NCBI RefSeq assembly: GCF_914271435.1
Contig: NZ_CAJZAI010000009.1
Span: forward strand, 124,001 to 188,000
Source: Cupriavidus laharis
GTDB lineage: Bacteria; Pseudomonadota; Gammaproteobacteria; Burkholderiales; Burkholderiaceae
Direction of reading: 5' to 3'
Length of the DNA stretch: 64,000 bases
Shown in pieces: positions 1 through 9,749 of this stretch. The translations under genes and the position numbers were made by a program. Position 1 is the stretch's first letter. The number at the start of each line of letters is the position of its first letter. The notes under the pieces are model-generated. The model ran no database searches and was not told the DNA's origin. It saw nothing but the letters and a program-made list of their open reading frames with translations.

Positions 1-459
1 TTCAACATCGGCGGCGGCATCGGTGCGGTCGGCATCGCCAATGTGATGGACCGCTTCAGTCCGCGTCTCACGGTGATGGGCATGTATGTGGGCATTGCGG
101 CCGCACTGGCGGGACTCGCGGGAGCGGGCGGCAGCGTGTCGATGGCATGGGGCGCGTTCTTCTGCGGCCTGTTCCTGGTGGGCGGGCAGTCGGTGCTGTA
201 CGCCCTGGCCGGGCAGGCCTATCCGACCGAAGTGCGCGGCACCGGCGTGGGCGCGGCCGTGGCGATCGGCCGGCTCGGCTCGATCCTCGGGCCGCTCGTT
301 GCCGGGCAACTGTTCGCGCTGGGCCAGAGCGCATCGATGCTGGTATCCGCCAGCATTCCGCTGATCGTCATCGCTGCGATTGCCGCGCTGACGGTGGTGG
401 TTTCATTCTCGCCGCGCCTCGCTTCGGGGCGCGTATTGCCGGGCGGGCGCGGCGCCTGA
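1..459 (+). CDS. MFS aromatic acid:H+ symporter, C-terminal part (mhpT-like)
   Basis: The reading frame is open from the first base, so the gene begins upstream; about 152 C-terminal residues are visible. They contain several hydrophobic membrane segments and the loop [20 protein letters not shown] followed by a glycine-rich helix, which is typical of the second half of major facilitator transporters of the aromatic acid:H+ symporter family. The next gene is a meta-cleavage hydrolase of the MhpC type 61 bases downstream. That context favours uptake of a phenylpropionate-like or other aromatic acid across the inner membrane. The substrate itself is inferred from the neighbour and cannot be read from this fragment. 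Confidence 0.85.
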   Translation, partial: FNIGGGIGAVGIANVMDRFSPRLTVMGMYVGIAAALAGLAGAGGSVSMAWGAFFCGLFLVGGQSVLYALAGQAYPTEVRGTGVGAAVAIGRLGSILGPLVAGQLFALGQSASMLVSASIPLIVIAAIAALTVVVSFSPRLASGRVLPGGRGA

Positions 460-520
460 GCGGTGCACCGTCGGCACACATTCCATTCAGTACAGATTCA
501 GTCGAGCAAGGAAGATCAAC

Positions 521-1390
521 ATGCAAGCCAACGCACAAGCCATCACCGAAGCCAGCACGAGCCGGTTCGTCACCGTGAAGGATGGCGACACCGAGTTCCG
601 CATCCACTGCAACGACACCGGCTCCGGTGCCGAAACCGTCGTCATGCTGCACGGCTCGGGTCCGGGCGCGACCGGCTGGGCCAACTTCAACCGCAACGTC
701 GAGCCGCTGGCGGCAGCCGGCTACCGCGTGCTGCTGGTCGACTGCCCGGGCTGGGGCAAGAGCGACCCGGTGGTCAACACGGGCTCGCGCTCGGAGCTCA
801 ATGGCCGCGTGCTCAAGGGCGTGCTCGATGCGCTCGACATCGAGCGCGTGCATATCCTGGGCAATTCGATGGGCGGCCACAGCGCGGTGGCATTCGCGCT
901 GGCCAACCCGCAGCGCGTCGGCAAGCTCGTGTTGATGGGCGGCGGCACCGGCGGCCCCAGCCTGTTCGTGCCGATGCCTACAGAAGGCATCAAGCTGCTC
1001 AATGGCCTGTACCGCGAGCCGTCCATCGAGAACCTGAAGCGCATGATGAACGTGTTCGTCTATGACGCGAGCTCACTGACGGATGATCTGATGCAGGCCC
1101 GGCTGGACAACATGCTCGCGCGGCGGGATCACCTCGAGAACTTCGTCAAGAGCCTGACGGCCAACCCGAAGCAGTTCACCGACTACGGCCCGCGGCTGGG
1201 CGAGATTGCCGCGCCGACGCTGGTGATCTGGGGGCGTGATGACCGCTTCGTGCCGATGGACGTGGGCCTGCGGCTGATCGCCGGGATTCCCAATGCGCAG
1301 ATGCATATCTTCAATCGCTGCGGGCACTGGGCGCAGTGGGAGCATGCGGAGGCGTTTAACCGGATGGTGGTGGACTTCCTGGGGAATTGA
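521..1390 (+). CDS. mhpC: Alpha/beta hydrolase, 2-hydroxy-6-oxononadienedioate hydrolase family (MhpC)
   Basis: A 289-residue alpha/beta hydrolase that would cleave the C-C bond of the ring-fission product in meta-cleavage catabolism of aromatic acids. The oxyanion-hole motif [10 protein letters not shown] lies at residues 44-53, the nucleophile elbow GNSMGG places the serine at 116, the acid is Asp239 or Asp240 (WGRDD), and the catalytic histidine is His269 in [19 protein letters not shown] and the length fit the MhpC/BphD family. It follows the aromatic-acid transporter on the same strand, so it is probably the last gene of a catabolic operon that extends left of the window. Related hydrolases such as BphD cannot be excluded. 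Confidence 0.88.
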   Translation: MQANAQAITEASTSRFVTVKDGDTEFRIHCNDTGSGAETVVMLHGSGPGATGWANFNRNVEPLAAAGYRVLLVDCPGWGKSDPVVNTGSRSELNGRVLKGVLDALDIERVHILGNSMGGHSAVAFALANPQRVGKLVLMGGGTGGPSLFVPMPTEGIKLLNGLYREPSIENLKRMMNVFVYDASSLTDDLMQARLDNMLARRDHLENFVKSLTANPKQFTDYGPRLGEIAAPTLVIWGRDDRFVPMDVGLRLIAGIPNAQMHIFNRCGHWAQWEHAEAFNRMVVDFLGN

Positions 1391-1497
1391 GGGGATCGGG
1401 GGTAGCTGGGTTGTCGTGCTTGCCAGGCGTGGCTGTTTCGCCGCCCGCCAAGCACAACACCCCAATCCTCCCCACAGACCCCGCAATTCGACGAACC

Positions 1498-1523
1498 AAA
1501 AAAAACGCCCCGCATAGCGGGGC
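1498..1523 (-). terminator. Intrinsic terminator downstream of dctD
   Basis: A 7-bp G+C stem (GCCCCGC / GCGGGGC, 3-base loop) at 1507-1523 is preceded on the plus strand by eight A residues. Read on the minus strand this is a hairpin followed by a T run. It lies about 145 bases beyond the dctD stop codon. Confidence 0.75.
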
Positions 1524-1667
1524 ATCAATTACCACGAAGACTGATAAAAGAAGCAAGCAGCCAGGGCACCTGCCAATGCCGCAACCGCATACGAAATATA
1601 GTCGCCGATTGTGACGTTGCCATGGCAGCGTAGTGAAAACCCTGAGATAAGTTATGCAGCGCGTTGC

Positions 1668-2993
<1,326 letters not shown>

Positions 2994-3001
2994 GGGAAGT
3001 C

Positions 3002-4984
3002 TCACTGTGTCTGGCCGGCCGGCGCGCCGGCTTCTGCCGGTGCGCGCGTCAGCACGATGGTGAATACCGCACCGCCGCCATCGGCATTGGCGGCGCTGAG
3101 CTGTCCGCCGAATTCGCGCACGATCGACGACGAGATGGCCAGGCCAAGGCCCAGCCCCTGGCCGGTCTCCTTGGTGGTGAAGAACGGCTCGAACAGGCGC
3201 GGCAGGTCTTCCGGCGGGATGCCAGTGCCATTGTCGCGCACCTGGATCGTCACGGTGCCCGCATCGGCGCGCACGGACAGGTCGATGCGGCCTTGCGCGG
3301 GCGCGGCGCTGGCGATGGCGTCGAGCGCATTGCCGACCAGGTTCAGCAGCACCTGCTCGAGCTTGAGTTCGTCGGCGCGTACGGCGATGCCGGGCAGCGC
3401 GTCCAGGCCATCCGCATGCAGTGCCACGCCGGACAGCCGCGGCGCCAGCAGCGCCAGCACGTGTTCGATCGCGGCGTGTACCAGCACCGAGCGGCGCGGC
3501 GGGCGCGCCTTGCCGGCAAACAGCTTGAGCTGGCCGGTGATCTTGCCCATGCGTTCGGTCAGGTCGGCAATGGCCGACAGGTTGCCCTCGGCCGCGGCCA
3601 GCTGGCCGCGCTCCAGCAGCACGCGCGTGTTGTCCGAGAACGTGCGCAGCGCCGCCAGCGGCTGGTTCAGCTCATGCGTGATGCCGGCTGCCATCTGCCC
3701 CAGTGCGGCCAGCTTGCTGGCCTGCACGAGTTCGTCCTGTGCCGCGCGCAGTTCGCTTTCGGCGCGGGTGCGCTCGGCGACCTCTTCTTCCAGCTTTTCG
3801 TTGATGGCCATCAGGTCGGCCGTGCGCGCTTCGACGCGCCGTTCCAGCTCGTCATAGGCGGCTTCGAGCAGGCGGCGGCTGTACAGCATGTCGCGCGCGC
3901 GCTGGCGGCGCTGGCGCCAGTTGACCAGCAGCAGGCAGATGCAGGCATAGGCCAGCGCCGCGGCCACGGTGGCGTTGCGCGCATTGGCCAGCACGGGGTC
4001 GAGCGGCGCCATCACCTGCATGGTCCAGTCCGCAGGGCCTACCTTGCGGCCGAGTTCGAGGTAGCGGTCGGCGCGCTCGCTGCCGTCAGGGTTGGTGCCT
4101 TCGGCGCGCACGCGCACCAGGCGCGCGCCGGGGTCCAGCGCCGTGGCGGCCAGCCACTCGGTGACCGGCGAGGTCAGCGGCTCCAGCGGCAGCGGTGTCA
4201 CATCGCGGTCGTGGTACTGGCGGGTCTTGCCCAGTTCGTCGCGCAGCGCAGGCGGAAGCGGGCCGAGCGTACGGTACTGCCAGGCCGGCACGGACGACAG
4301 GAAGATCACGCCGTGGTCATCGCTGACCATGAGCGGCTCGGCGCTGCCGCCGCCGGCGCGCTGGAACCACTCCAGGTTGAGCTTGACCACTGTCACGCCG
4401 ATCACCTTGCCGCCGGACTCCACCGGCTGGGCGATGTAGTAGCCCGGTTCGTCGCTGGTGATGCCGATGGCGTAGAAGCGCCCCATCTCGCCGCGCGCGG
4501 CGATCTGGAAGTAGGGGCGGAAGCGGTAGTCGGTGCCGACGAAGCTGCCGGGCTCGCCGGCGTTGCTCGCGGCCAGCGCGATGCCATTGGTGGCGATCAC
4601 GTAGGTGGCTGACGCGTGCGAGCGCCGGTTGACCTCGGCCAGGTAGTGGTTGGCCGCAGCCACGCGGGCGGGGTCGTCGGGAGCCTTCAGCAGGCCGCGC
4701 ACGAACGGGTGCAGCGAGACCAGCGCGGGCAGGAATTCGTAGCGGTCGAGCGTGCTTTCGAGCGTGGCGGCGTAGCGGTCGGCGCGCGTGGCGGTGGTTT
4801 CCTGCAGGGCCGCCAGTCCGCGCTGCACCGACACCAGCCAGGTCAGCGCGCACAGCAGCACCAGCCCGGCCGCCAGCACCACGGCGAAGCCCCACCAGCG
4901 GCGGTTCTCGCTGCCGGGCTCGTGCGCCGCCTCCTGGGCGGCGGCGGGGTCATGTACGGCAAGGAAGTCGTCGGAATGGGGCAT
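3002..4984 (-). CDS. dctB: C4-dicarboxylate sensor histidine kinase DctB
   Basis: A 660-residue membrane sensor kinase. A transmembrane helix lies at about residues 31-53. It is followed by a long periplasmic double-Cache-like sensor region, a second transmembrane helix, a coiled-coil linker (ERRVEARTADLMAINEKLEE), then the H box GITHELNQPLAALR, the N box LLNLVGNALDA and the G boxes DNGTGIPPEDL and GQGLGLGLAIS. This is the DctB architecture and order. I chose the ATG at 4984 (MPHSDDFLAV); the upstream in-frame extension runs into the dctA coding end and looks non-native. It would phosphorylate DctD. Confidence 0.92.
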   Translation of the reverse strand: MPHSDDFLAVHDPAAAQEAAHEPGSENRRWWGFAVVLAAGLVLLCALTWLVSVQRGLAALQETTATRADRYAATLESTLDRYEFLPALVSLHPFVRGLLKAPDDPARVAAANHYLAEVNRRSHASATYVIATNGIALAASNAGEPGSFVGTDYRFRPYFQIAARGEMGRFYAIGITSDEPGYYIAQPVESGGKVIGVTVVKLNLEWFQRAGGGSAEPLMVSDDHGVIFLSSVPAWQYRTLGPLPPALRDELGKTRQYHDRDVTPLPLEPLTSPVTEWLAATALDPGARLVRVRAEGTNPDGSERADRYLELGRKVGPADWTMQVMAPLDPVLANARNATVAAALAYACICLLLVNWRQRRQRARDMLYSRRLLEAAYDELERRVEARTADLMAINEKLEEEVAERTRAESELRAAQDELVQASKLAALGQMAAGITHELNQPLAALRTFSDNTRVLLERGQLAAAEGNLSAIADLTERMGKITGQLKLFAGKARPPRRSVLVHAAIEHVLALLAPRLSGVALHADGLDALPGIAVRADELKLEQVLLNLVGNALDAIASAAPAQGRIDLSVRADAGTVTIQVRDNGTGIPPEDLPRLFEPFFTTKETGQGLGLGLAISSSIVREFGGQLSAANADGGGAVFTIVLTRAPAEAGAPAGQTQ

Positions 4985-5029
4985 CGGCGCGCGCGAAGAC
5001 TGTCGCGCCGATGATACTCGCTGCGAGGC

Positions 5030-5050
5030 GGCCGGCCCACCAGGCCGGCC
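5030..5050 (-). other. GC-rich hairpin between dctA and dctB
   Basis: A perfect 8-bp stem GGCCGGCC / GGCCGGCC with a 5-base loop lies in the 82-base gap between the dctA stop and the dctB start. No T run follows on the minus strand, so it is not a standard intrinsic terminator. It could protect the dctA message or partly limit read-through. Confidence 0.4.
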
Positions 5051-5066
5051 AGTCCCGCGCGCGGCG

Positions 5067-6365
5067 TCAGACGTTCTGGCCGGCGTCGGCGAGATCTTCT
5101 GCCTCATCCTCACTGCCTTGCTGCAGCGTGCGCTTGAGCTGGGCGCGGTCAAGCTCGCGCTCCCAGGCCGAAACCACCACGGTGGCCACGCCGTTGCCGA
5201 TGATGTTGGTCAGCGCGCGGCACTCGCTCATGAAGCGGTCGATGCCGAGGATCAGCACCATGCCGGCCACCGGGATGGTCGGCACCACCGCCAGCGTGGC
5301 GGCCAGCGTGATGAAGCCCGCGCCGGTCACGCCGCTGGCGCCCTTGGACGTGAGCATGGCGACCGCCAGGATGGTGAGCTGCTGCATCAGCGTCAGCTCG
5401 ATGCCGGTGGCCTGCGCGATGAAGATCACCGCCATGGTCATGTAGATGTTGGTGCCGTCCAGGTTGAACGAGTAGCCGGTCGGCACGACCAGGCCCACCA
5501 CCGACTTGGAGCAGCCCAGCTTCTCCAGCTTCTCCATCAGGTGCGGCAGCGCGGCTTCGGAGGAGCTGGTGCCCAGCACGATCAGCAGCTCTTCCTTGAT
5601 GTACGAGATGAAGCGCAGGATGTTGAAGCCGGTCAGGCGCGCGATGGTGCCCAGCACGAACACCACGAAGATGATCGCGGTGAAGTAGAAGGTGCCGATC
5701 AGCTTGAGCAGCGGCACCAGCGAGCCCAGGCCGTACTTGCCGATGGTGAAGGCCATCGCGCCGAACGCGCCGATCGGCGCCACCTTGGTGATGACGTGCA
5801 CGATGTGGAAGAACACCTTCGACACCTGCTCGATCAGTTGCACGACGATGCGCGCGCGCTCGCCGATGGCCGCAAGGGCCGCGCCGAAGAACATCGAAAC
5901 CAGCAGGATCTGCAGGATGTCGCCGTTGGCGAACGCGCTGAAGATCGTGTCCGGGATGATGTGCATCAGGAACTCGACCGTGCTCTGGCCGTGCGCCTTG
6001 GACACGTACTGCGCGATCGACTTGGTGTCGAGCGTGGCCGGATCGATGTTGAAGCCCACGCCCGGCTTGAGCAGATGCCCCGCGCCCAGCCCGATCAGCA
6101 GCGCGAAGGTTGAGACGATCTCGAAATACAGCAGCGCCTTGCCGCCCACGCGGCCGACCTTCTTCATGTCGCTCATGCCGGCAATGCCGGTCACCACGGT
6201 ACAGAAGATGATGGGCCCGATGATCATCTTGATCAGCTTGATGAAGCCATCGCCCAGCGGCTTCATGGCCACGCCTGTGTCGGGCCAGAAATGGCCCAGC
6301 AGGATGCCGACAAAGATGGCGAACAGCACCTGCACGTACAGGATCTTGTAGAAGGGTTTCCTCAT
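5067..6365 (-). CDS. dctA: C4-dicarboxylate:cation symporter DctA
   Basis: A 432-residue inner-membrane carrier of the dicarboxylate/amino acid:cation symporter family, importing succinate, fumarate and malate. Family signatures are visible: the serine-rich re-entrant loop [21 protein letters not shown] split around the SSS turn, [17 protein letters not shown], and the C-terminal [27 protein letters not shown]. The start ATG at 6365 (MRKPFYK) matches the family N-terminus. The gene is first in the order dctA-dctB-dctD on the minus strand, with the sigma-54 promoter about 90 bases upstream. No clear terminator separates it from dctB, so the sensor and regulator may be partly co-transcribed. 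Confidence 0.95.
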   Translation of the reverse strand: MRKPFYKILYVQVLFAIFVGILLGHFWPDTGVAMKPLGDGFIKLIKMIIGPIIFCTVVTGIAGMSDMKKVGRVGGKALLYFEIVSTFALLIGLGAGHLLKPGVGFNIDPATLDTKSIAQYVSKAHGQSTVEFLMHIIPDTIFSAFANGDILQILLVSMFFGAALAAIGERARIVVQLIEQVSKVFFHIVHVITKVAPIGAFGAMAFTIGKYGLGSLVPLLKLIGTFYFTAIIFVVFVLGTIARLTGFNILRFISYIKEELLIVLGTSSSEAALPHLMEKLEKLGCSKSVVGLVVPTGYSFNLDGTNIYMTMAVIFIAQATGIELTLMQQLTILAVAMLTSKGASGVTGAGFITLAATLAVVPTIPVAGMVLILGIDRFMSECRALTNIIGNGVATVVVSAWERELDRAQLKRTLQQGSEDEAEDLADAGQNV

Positions 6366-6452
6366 GATGTCGTCCTCGGTTTCTTGGCCATACCCGCCGG
6401 GGCGGCGGGTGCGCACCGTCACGGGATGCGGCGCGTCTGGGACGAAGGAATC

Positions 6453-6467
6453 GCAATCGGTGTGCCA
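6453..6467 (-). promoter_or_regulatory. Sigma-54 promoter of dctA
   Basis: Read on the minus strand the site is TGGCACACCGATTGC. It matches the -24/-12 consensus, with exactly 10 bases between GG and GC. Transcription would start near 6442, giving a leader of about 75 bases before the dctA ATG. The dctA gene is the classical sigma-54 target of DctD, which is encoded in the same cluster. Confidence 0.85.
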
Positions 6468-6540
6468 GAGGGCGGCGATGTCGTAACTCTTTGATTTGAA
6501 AGGGAGGGGGCTGGTGCGGGCAGGGGGCTGCACTCCGGAT

Positions 6541-6579
6541 TTCCGGAATTCCGGAATGCCTGGCTCCGGGAATTCGGAA
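6541..6579 (-). promoter_or_regulatory. Paired upstream activator sites for DctD (predicted)
   Basis: Two palindromic sites lie 75-125 bases upstream of the sigma-54 promoter. TTCCGGAATTCCGGAA (6541-6556) is a perfect dyad and CTCCGGGAATTCGGAA (6564-6579) is an imperfect copy. Their centres are 23 bp apart, about two helical turns, which suits cooperative binding of an NtrC-type activator. DctD as the binder is inferred from position. The rest of the 6366-6776 gap shows no coding signal. Confidence 0.6.
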
Positions 6580-6776
6580 TGGCGGATGCGCTGGGGGTGC
6601 GCAATATGGCACATGGTCTGCCGGGTTGCAGTGCTCCGTCGTCCCGGCCGTGCGCGCCGGAGCGGGATTGACCGCAGTCCGGCCCTCCGTACACCGTATA
6701 ATTCCGAGCTTCCATCAATGCCGCCGGACGCGCCGAAGCCAGTGCCGGTGCGGCACGCATTTATTTCCCAGCACGC

Positions 6777-7097
6777 ATGAGCAGCTATTACCAGCACCAC
6801 GTCTTTTTCTGCCTCAACCAGCGCGAGGACGGCGAGAACTGCTGCGCCCAGCACAACGCCAAGGCCATGCAGGAATACGCCAAGAAGCGCTGCAAGGAAC
6901 TGGGCATCGCTGGCGGGGAAGGCCGCGTGCGCATCAACAAGGCCGGCTGCCTGAACCGGTGTGAACTCGGACCGGTACTGGTGGTCTACCCCGAGGCCGT
7001 CTGGTACACCTACGTCGACGAGCACGATATCGACGAGATCATCGACAGCCATCTGCTGCACGGCAAGCCCGTCGAGCGGCTGATGGTGGACCGCTGA
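6777..7097 (+). CDS. Thioredoxin-like (2Fe-2S) ferredoxin domain protein
   Basis: A 106-residue soluble protein with cysteines at 12, 22, 23, 39, 58 and 62. The spacing C12...C22/C23 and the motif [13 protein letters not shown] at 54-66 match the small thioredoxin-like [2Fe-2S] ferredoxin family, in which four cysteines hold the cluster. It would act as an electron carrier or an iron-sulfur accessory factor; the redox partner is unknown. It diverges from dctA and is followed 140 bases later by an alpha/beta hydrolase gene. Confidence 0.8.
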   Translation: MSSYYQHHVFFCLNQREDGENCCAQHNAKAMQEYAKKRCKELGIAGGEGRVRINKAGCLNRCELGPVLVVYPEAVWYTYVDEHDIDEIIDSHLLHGKPVERLMVDR

Positions 7098-7237
7098 GCA
7101 CGGCGCCTGTCGGTGCGGCCCAGGCCGGCATCAAGGATGTCCCCGAGGTTTCCCAGTATTTCCCGTCGCAGTGCCGCTTCAGCCCGAGCGCAGCGGCAGC
7201 GTTTTCCATTGCCCCAGTTGCATCGTCCATTGCCAAC

Positions 7238-7879
7238 ATGAACGCGCATACCCAGGTACTGACCATTGCCGGCCCGGCCGGCGCGATCGACCTCTCGGTC
7301 GACCTGCCGCAAGCGGCCCCGCGCGGGCTGGCGCTGGTGGCGCACCCGCATCCGCTGTTTGGCGGCACCAAGGACAACAAGGTGGCGCAGACGCTGGCGC
7401 GCAGCTTCGTGCAGCTCGGCTACGCCACGGTGCGCCCGAATTTCCGTGGCGTGGGCAACAGCGCCGGCGAGCACGACAACGGCGTGGGCGAGCAGGACGA
7501 CCTGCTGGCCGTGGTCGCGTGGATGCGCGAACAGACCGCGTGGTCGCCCGATGCCGCCACGCTGCCGCTGGCCATGGGCGGTTTCTCGTTCGGCAGCTTC
7601 GTGACCACGCACGTCGCGAAGCGCCTGGCCGATGCCGGCACGCCCGCGCAGCGCCTGGTGCTGGTCGGCACGGCCGCGAGCCGCTGGCAGGTGGCCGACG
7701 TACCGGCCGATACCATCGTCATCCACGGCGAGCAGGACGACACCGTGCCGCTGCAGAGCGTGTTCGACTGGGCCCGCCCGCAGGAACTGCCGGTCATTGT
7801 CATCCCCGGCGCCGATCATTTCTTTCACCGCAAGCTGCACCTGATCAAGCAGCTCGTCGTCAATGCGTGGGACCGGTGA
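7238..7879 (+). CDS. Alpha/beta hydrolase (COG2945-like)
   Basis: A 213-residue alpha/beta hydrolase. The motif HPHPLFGGTKDNK near residues 36-48, NFRGVGNSAG at 68-76 and the nucleophile elbow GFSFG (Ser117) are characteristic of a conserved bacterial hydrolase family. A later HGEQDDTVP carries the likely acid and PGADHFFHRKL the catalytic histidine. No substrate can be read from the sequence. It has no signal peptide, so it is probably cytoplasmic. The following gene dacC starts 91 bases after the stop. Confidence 0.82.
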   Translation: MNAHTQVLTIAGPAGAIDLSVDLPQAAPRGLALVAHPHPLFGGTKDNKVAQTLARSFVQLGYATVRPNFRGVGNSAGEHDNGVGEQDDLLAVVAWMREQTAWSPDAATLPLAMGGFSFGSFVTTHVAKRLADAGTPAQRLVLVGTAASRWQVADVPADTIVIHGEQDDTVPLQSVFDWARPQELPVIVIPGADHFFHRKLHLIKQLVVNAWDR

Positions 7880-7970
7880 AGCCGGGCTCACCGCCTGTCA
7901 TGCCGCCTTGGGCGCCATGCCGGCACCCGCAATCGTCCCTAGCGAAACTTATCTTGTCGGAAACTGAAAC

Positions 7971-9170
7971 ATGCTGAACAGAGCCACGCCGCGCCTTGCG
8001 TCCGTCTTTGCCCCCGCCGCCATCGTCGCGGCAGCCACGCTTGCCGCCGCGCCCGCCGCTGTCCTGGCCCAGGGCGTATCGATGCCGCAGGTGGCGGCCA
8101 AGTCCTGGATGCTGTACGACGTGACCAGCGGCCAGGCCCTGGCTTCGCAGAACGCGGACATGCGCATCGAGCCGGCATCGCTGACCAAGCTGATGACCGC
8201 CTACCTGGCGTTCGAGGCCCTGAAGGAAAAGCGCCTGACGCTGGACCAGGCCGTGGTGCCGACCACCGTGGTGCTGAAGGTCAAAAGCGATGAATCGCGC
8301 ATGTTCATCGAGCCCAACAAGCCCGTCACCGTGCAGGATCTGCTGCTGGGCCTGATCGTCCAGTCGGGCAATGACGCCGCGCTGGCGCTGGCCGAAGCCG
8401 TGGGCGGCTCGGAAGAGGGTTTCGTCGCGATGATGAACCGCGAAGCCCAGCGCATGGGCATGAAGAACACCCACTTCACCAACACCGACGGCATTCCCGA
8501 CCCGAACCACTACACCACGGCGGTGGACCTGGCGACGCTGACCACGCGCCTGATCCAGGACTTCCCGGAGTACTACGGCATGTACTCGCAGAAGGAGTTC
8601 ACCTATAACAAGATCAGGCAGCCCAACCGCAACCGCCTGCTGTACATCGACCCGACCGTCGACGGCGTCAAGACCGGCCACACCAAGTCGGCCGGCTACT
8701 GCCTGGTTTCGTCGGCCAAGCGGCCGCTGGCCAATGTGCCGAACGGCTCGCGCCGGCTGATCTCGATCGTGATCGGCACCGCCACCGAACAGGTGCGCAC
8801 GCAGGAAAGCCTGAAGATCCTCAACTACGGCTTCCAGTTCTTCGACACGCTGCGCCTGTATGACAAGGGCCAGGTGCTGGCCACGCCCGACATCTACAAG
8901 GGCAAGAACGGCACGGTCAAGATCGGCGTGCAGAACGAGACCTTCGTCACCGTGCCCAAGGGCACGGGCGGTCGCCTGAAGCCGGTGCTGGAACGCCAGG
9001 AACTGCTGATCGCCCCGATCGCCGCGGGCCAGCAGGTGGGCACGGTGAAGCTGATGGACGGCACCAGCAAGGTGGCGGAGTTCCCGGTGGTGGCGCTGGA
9101 AGAAGTGCCCGAGGCCGGCTTCTTCGGCCGCCTGTGGGACACCATCCGCCTGTGGTTCAAGCGCAAGTGA
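7971..9170 (+). CDS. dacC: D-alanyl-D-alanine carboxypeptidase (PBP5/6 family)
   Basis: A 399-residue penicillin-binding protein that trims the terminal D-alanine of peptidoglycan stem peptides. It has a signal peptide of about 34 residues ending in VLAQG. The active-site motifs are SLTK (Ser70, Lys73), SGN at 132-134 and KTG at 234-236. A C-terminal domain and an amphipathic tail (RLWDTIRLWFKRK) anchor it to the periplasmic face of the inner membrane. It is followed by a DUF493 gene, the same order as dacA-ybeD in enterobacteria, which supports the family call. The choice between the dacA and dacC symbols is arbitrary. Confidence 0.93.
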   Translation: MLNRATPRLASVFAPAAIVAAATLAAAPAAVLAQGVSMPQVAAKSWMLYDVTSGQALASQNADMRIEPASLTKLMTAYLAFEALKEKRLTLDQAVVPTTVVLKVKSDESRMFIEPNKPVTVQDLLLGLIVQSGNDAALALAEAVGGSEEGFVAMMNREAQRMGMKNTHFTNTDGIPDPNHYTTAVDLATLTTRLIQDFPEYYGMYSQKEFTYNKIRQPNRNRLLYIDPTVDGVKTGHTKSAGYCLVSSAKRPLANVPNGSRRLISIVIGTATEQVRTQESLKILNYGFQFFDTLRLYDKGQVLATPDIYKGKNGTVKIGVQNETFVTVPKGTGGRLKPVLERQELLIAPIAAGQQVGTVKLMDGTSKVAEFPVVALEEVPEAGFFGRLWDTIRLWFKRK

Positions 9171-9225
9171 TGTGATGGCGCAGCCCGGCACGCCATGCGT
9201 GCACCGGGCTGCCGGAGAAACTGAC

Positions 9226-9531
9226 ATGACAGCCGACAACAATGGCGGCGGCAAGCCGGGCGACATTCCGCCCGAGCAGTCGCTGATCGAGTACCCCAGT
9301 GATTTTCCCATCAAGGTGATGGGCGCGATGCAGGATGGCTTTGCCGAAGCCATCGTGACGCTGGTGCAGGAGTTCGACCCTGGCTTCCACGCCGGCAAGA
9401 TGGAAATGCGCCCGTCCAGCAAGGGCAACTATCTGGGCCTGACCGTCACCGTGTGGGTGACCAGCCGCGAGCAGCTCGACGATATCTATCGCGCGCTGAC
9501 GGCGCATCCGATGGTGAAGGTGGTGCTGTAA
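9226..9531 (+). CDS. DUF493 family protein (YbeD-like)
   Basis: A 101-residue protein of the DUF493/YbeD family, a small ACT-like alpha/beta fold. Recognisable parts are YPSDFPIKVMG near residues 23-33, the middle segment GNYLGLTVTVWVTSREQLDDIY, and the terminal ALTAHPMVKVVL. In enterobacteria ybeD lies between dacA and lipB; here dacC precedes it but lipB does not follow. Its biochemical role is not established. The ATG at 9226 starts the frame 55 bases after the dacC stop, so it is probably co-transcribed with dacC. Confidence 0.85.
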   Translation: MTADNNGGGKPGDIPPEQSLIEYPSDFPIKVMGAMQDGFAEAIVTLVQEFDPGFHAGKMEMRPSSKGNYLGLTVTVWVTSREQLDDIYRALTAHPMVKVVL

Positions 9532-9568
9532 GGCATCGTCTTACGGTATCGTTTCCCGCATTGTTTTC

Positions 9569-9694
9569 TCCCCTCTCCCGCGCGCGGGAGAGGAGCCGGG
9601 GGAGAGGGCAGGCGTATGCAATATCGACGCCCGTCACTTCGTTGACATTCCTGCCCTCTCCCCCAACCCCTCTCCCGCAAGCGGGAGAGGGGAG
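9569..9694. repeat. Inverted pair of REP-like palindromic elements
   Basis: Two copies of a 44-45 base element face each other at 9569-9612 and 9650-9694. Each contains a short hairpin of the form CCCTCTCCCG / CGGGAGAGG next to a GGGGGAGAGGGCAGG arm, and the second is the reverse complement of the first. This is the layout of REP/BIME-type extragenic elements. They fill most of the 218-base gap between the DUF493 gene and rlmI. Their folded RNA could also terminate or stabilise transcripts. Confidence 0.7.
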
Positions 9695-9749
9695 CTGCCT
9701 GTAACGTGAGACACGCGCTCAGCAACGGCATGCTTCTTCCCATACCAAC

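Noticed and set aside
1391..1667. Possible small genes in the gap after mhpC.
   Set aside because: Only short, unmatched frames are present; a terminator for dctD is the one clear signal.
4788..6113. A 441-residue plus-strand frame opposite dctA and the start of dctB.
   Set aside because: Antisense to DctA; rich in Arg, His, Asp and Gln repeats typical of reversed G+C-rich codons.
9569..9694. Possible CRISPR repeats.
   Set aside because: Only two copies in inverted orientation with no regular spacers; REP-like elements explain them better.
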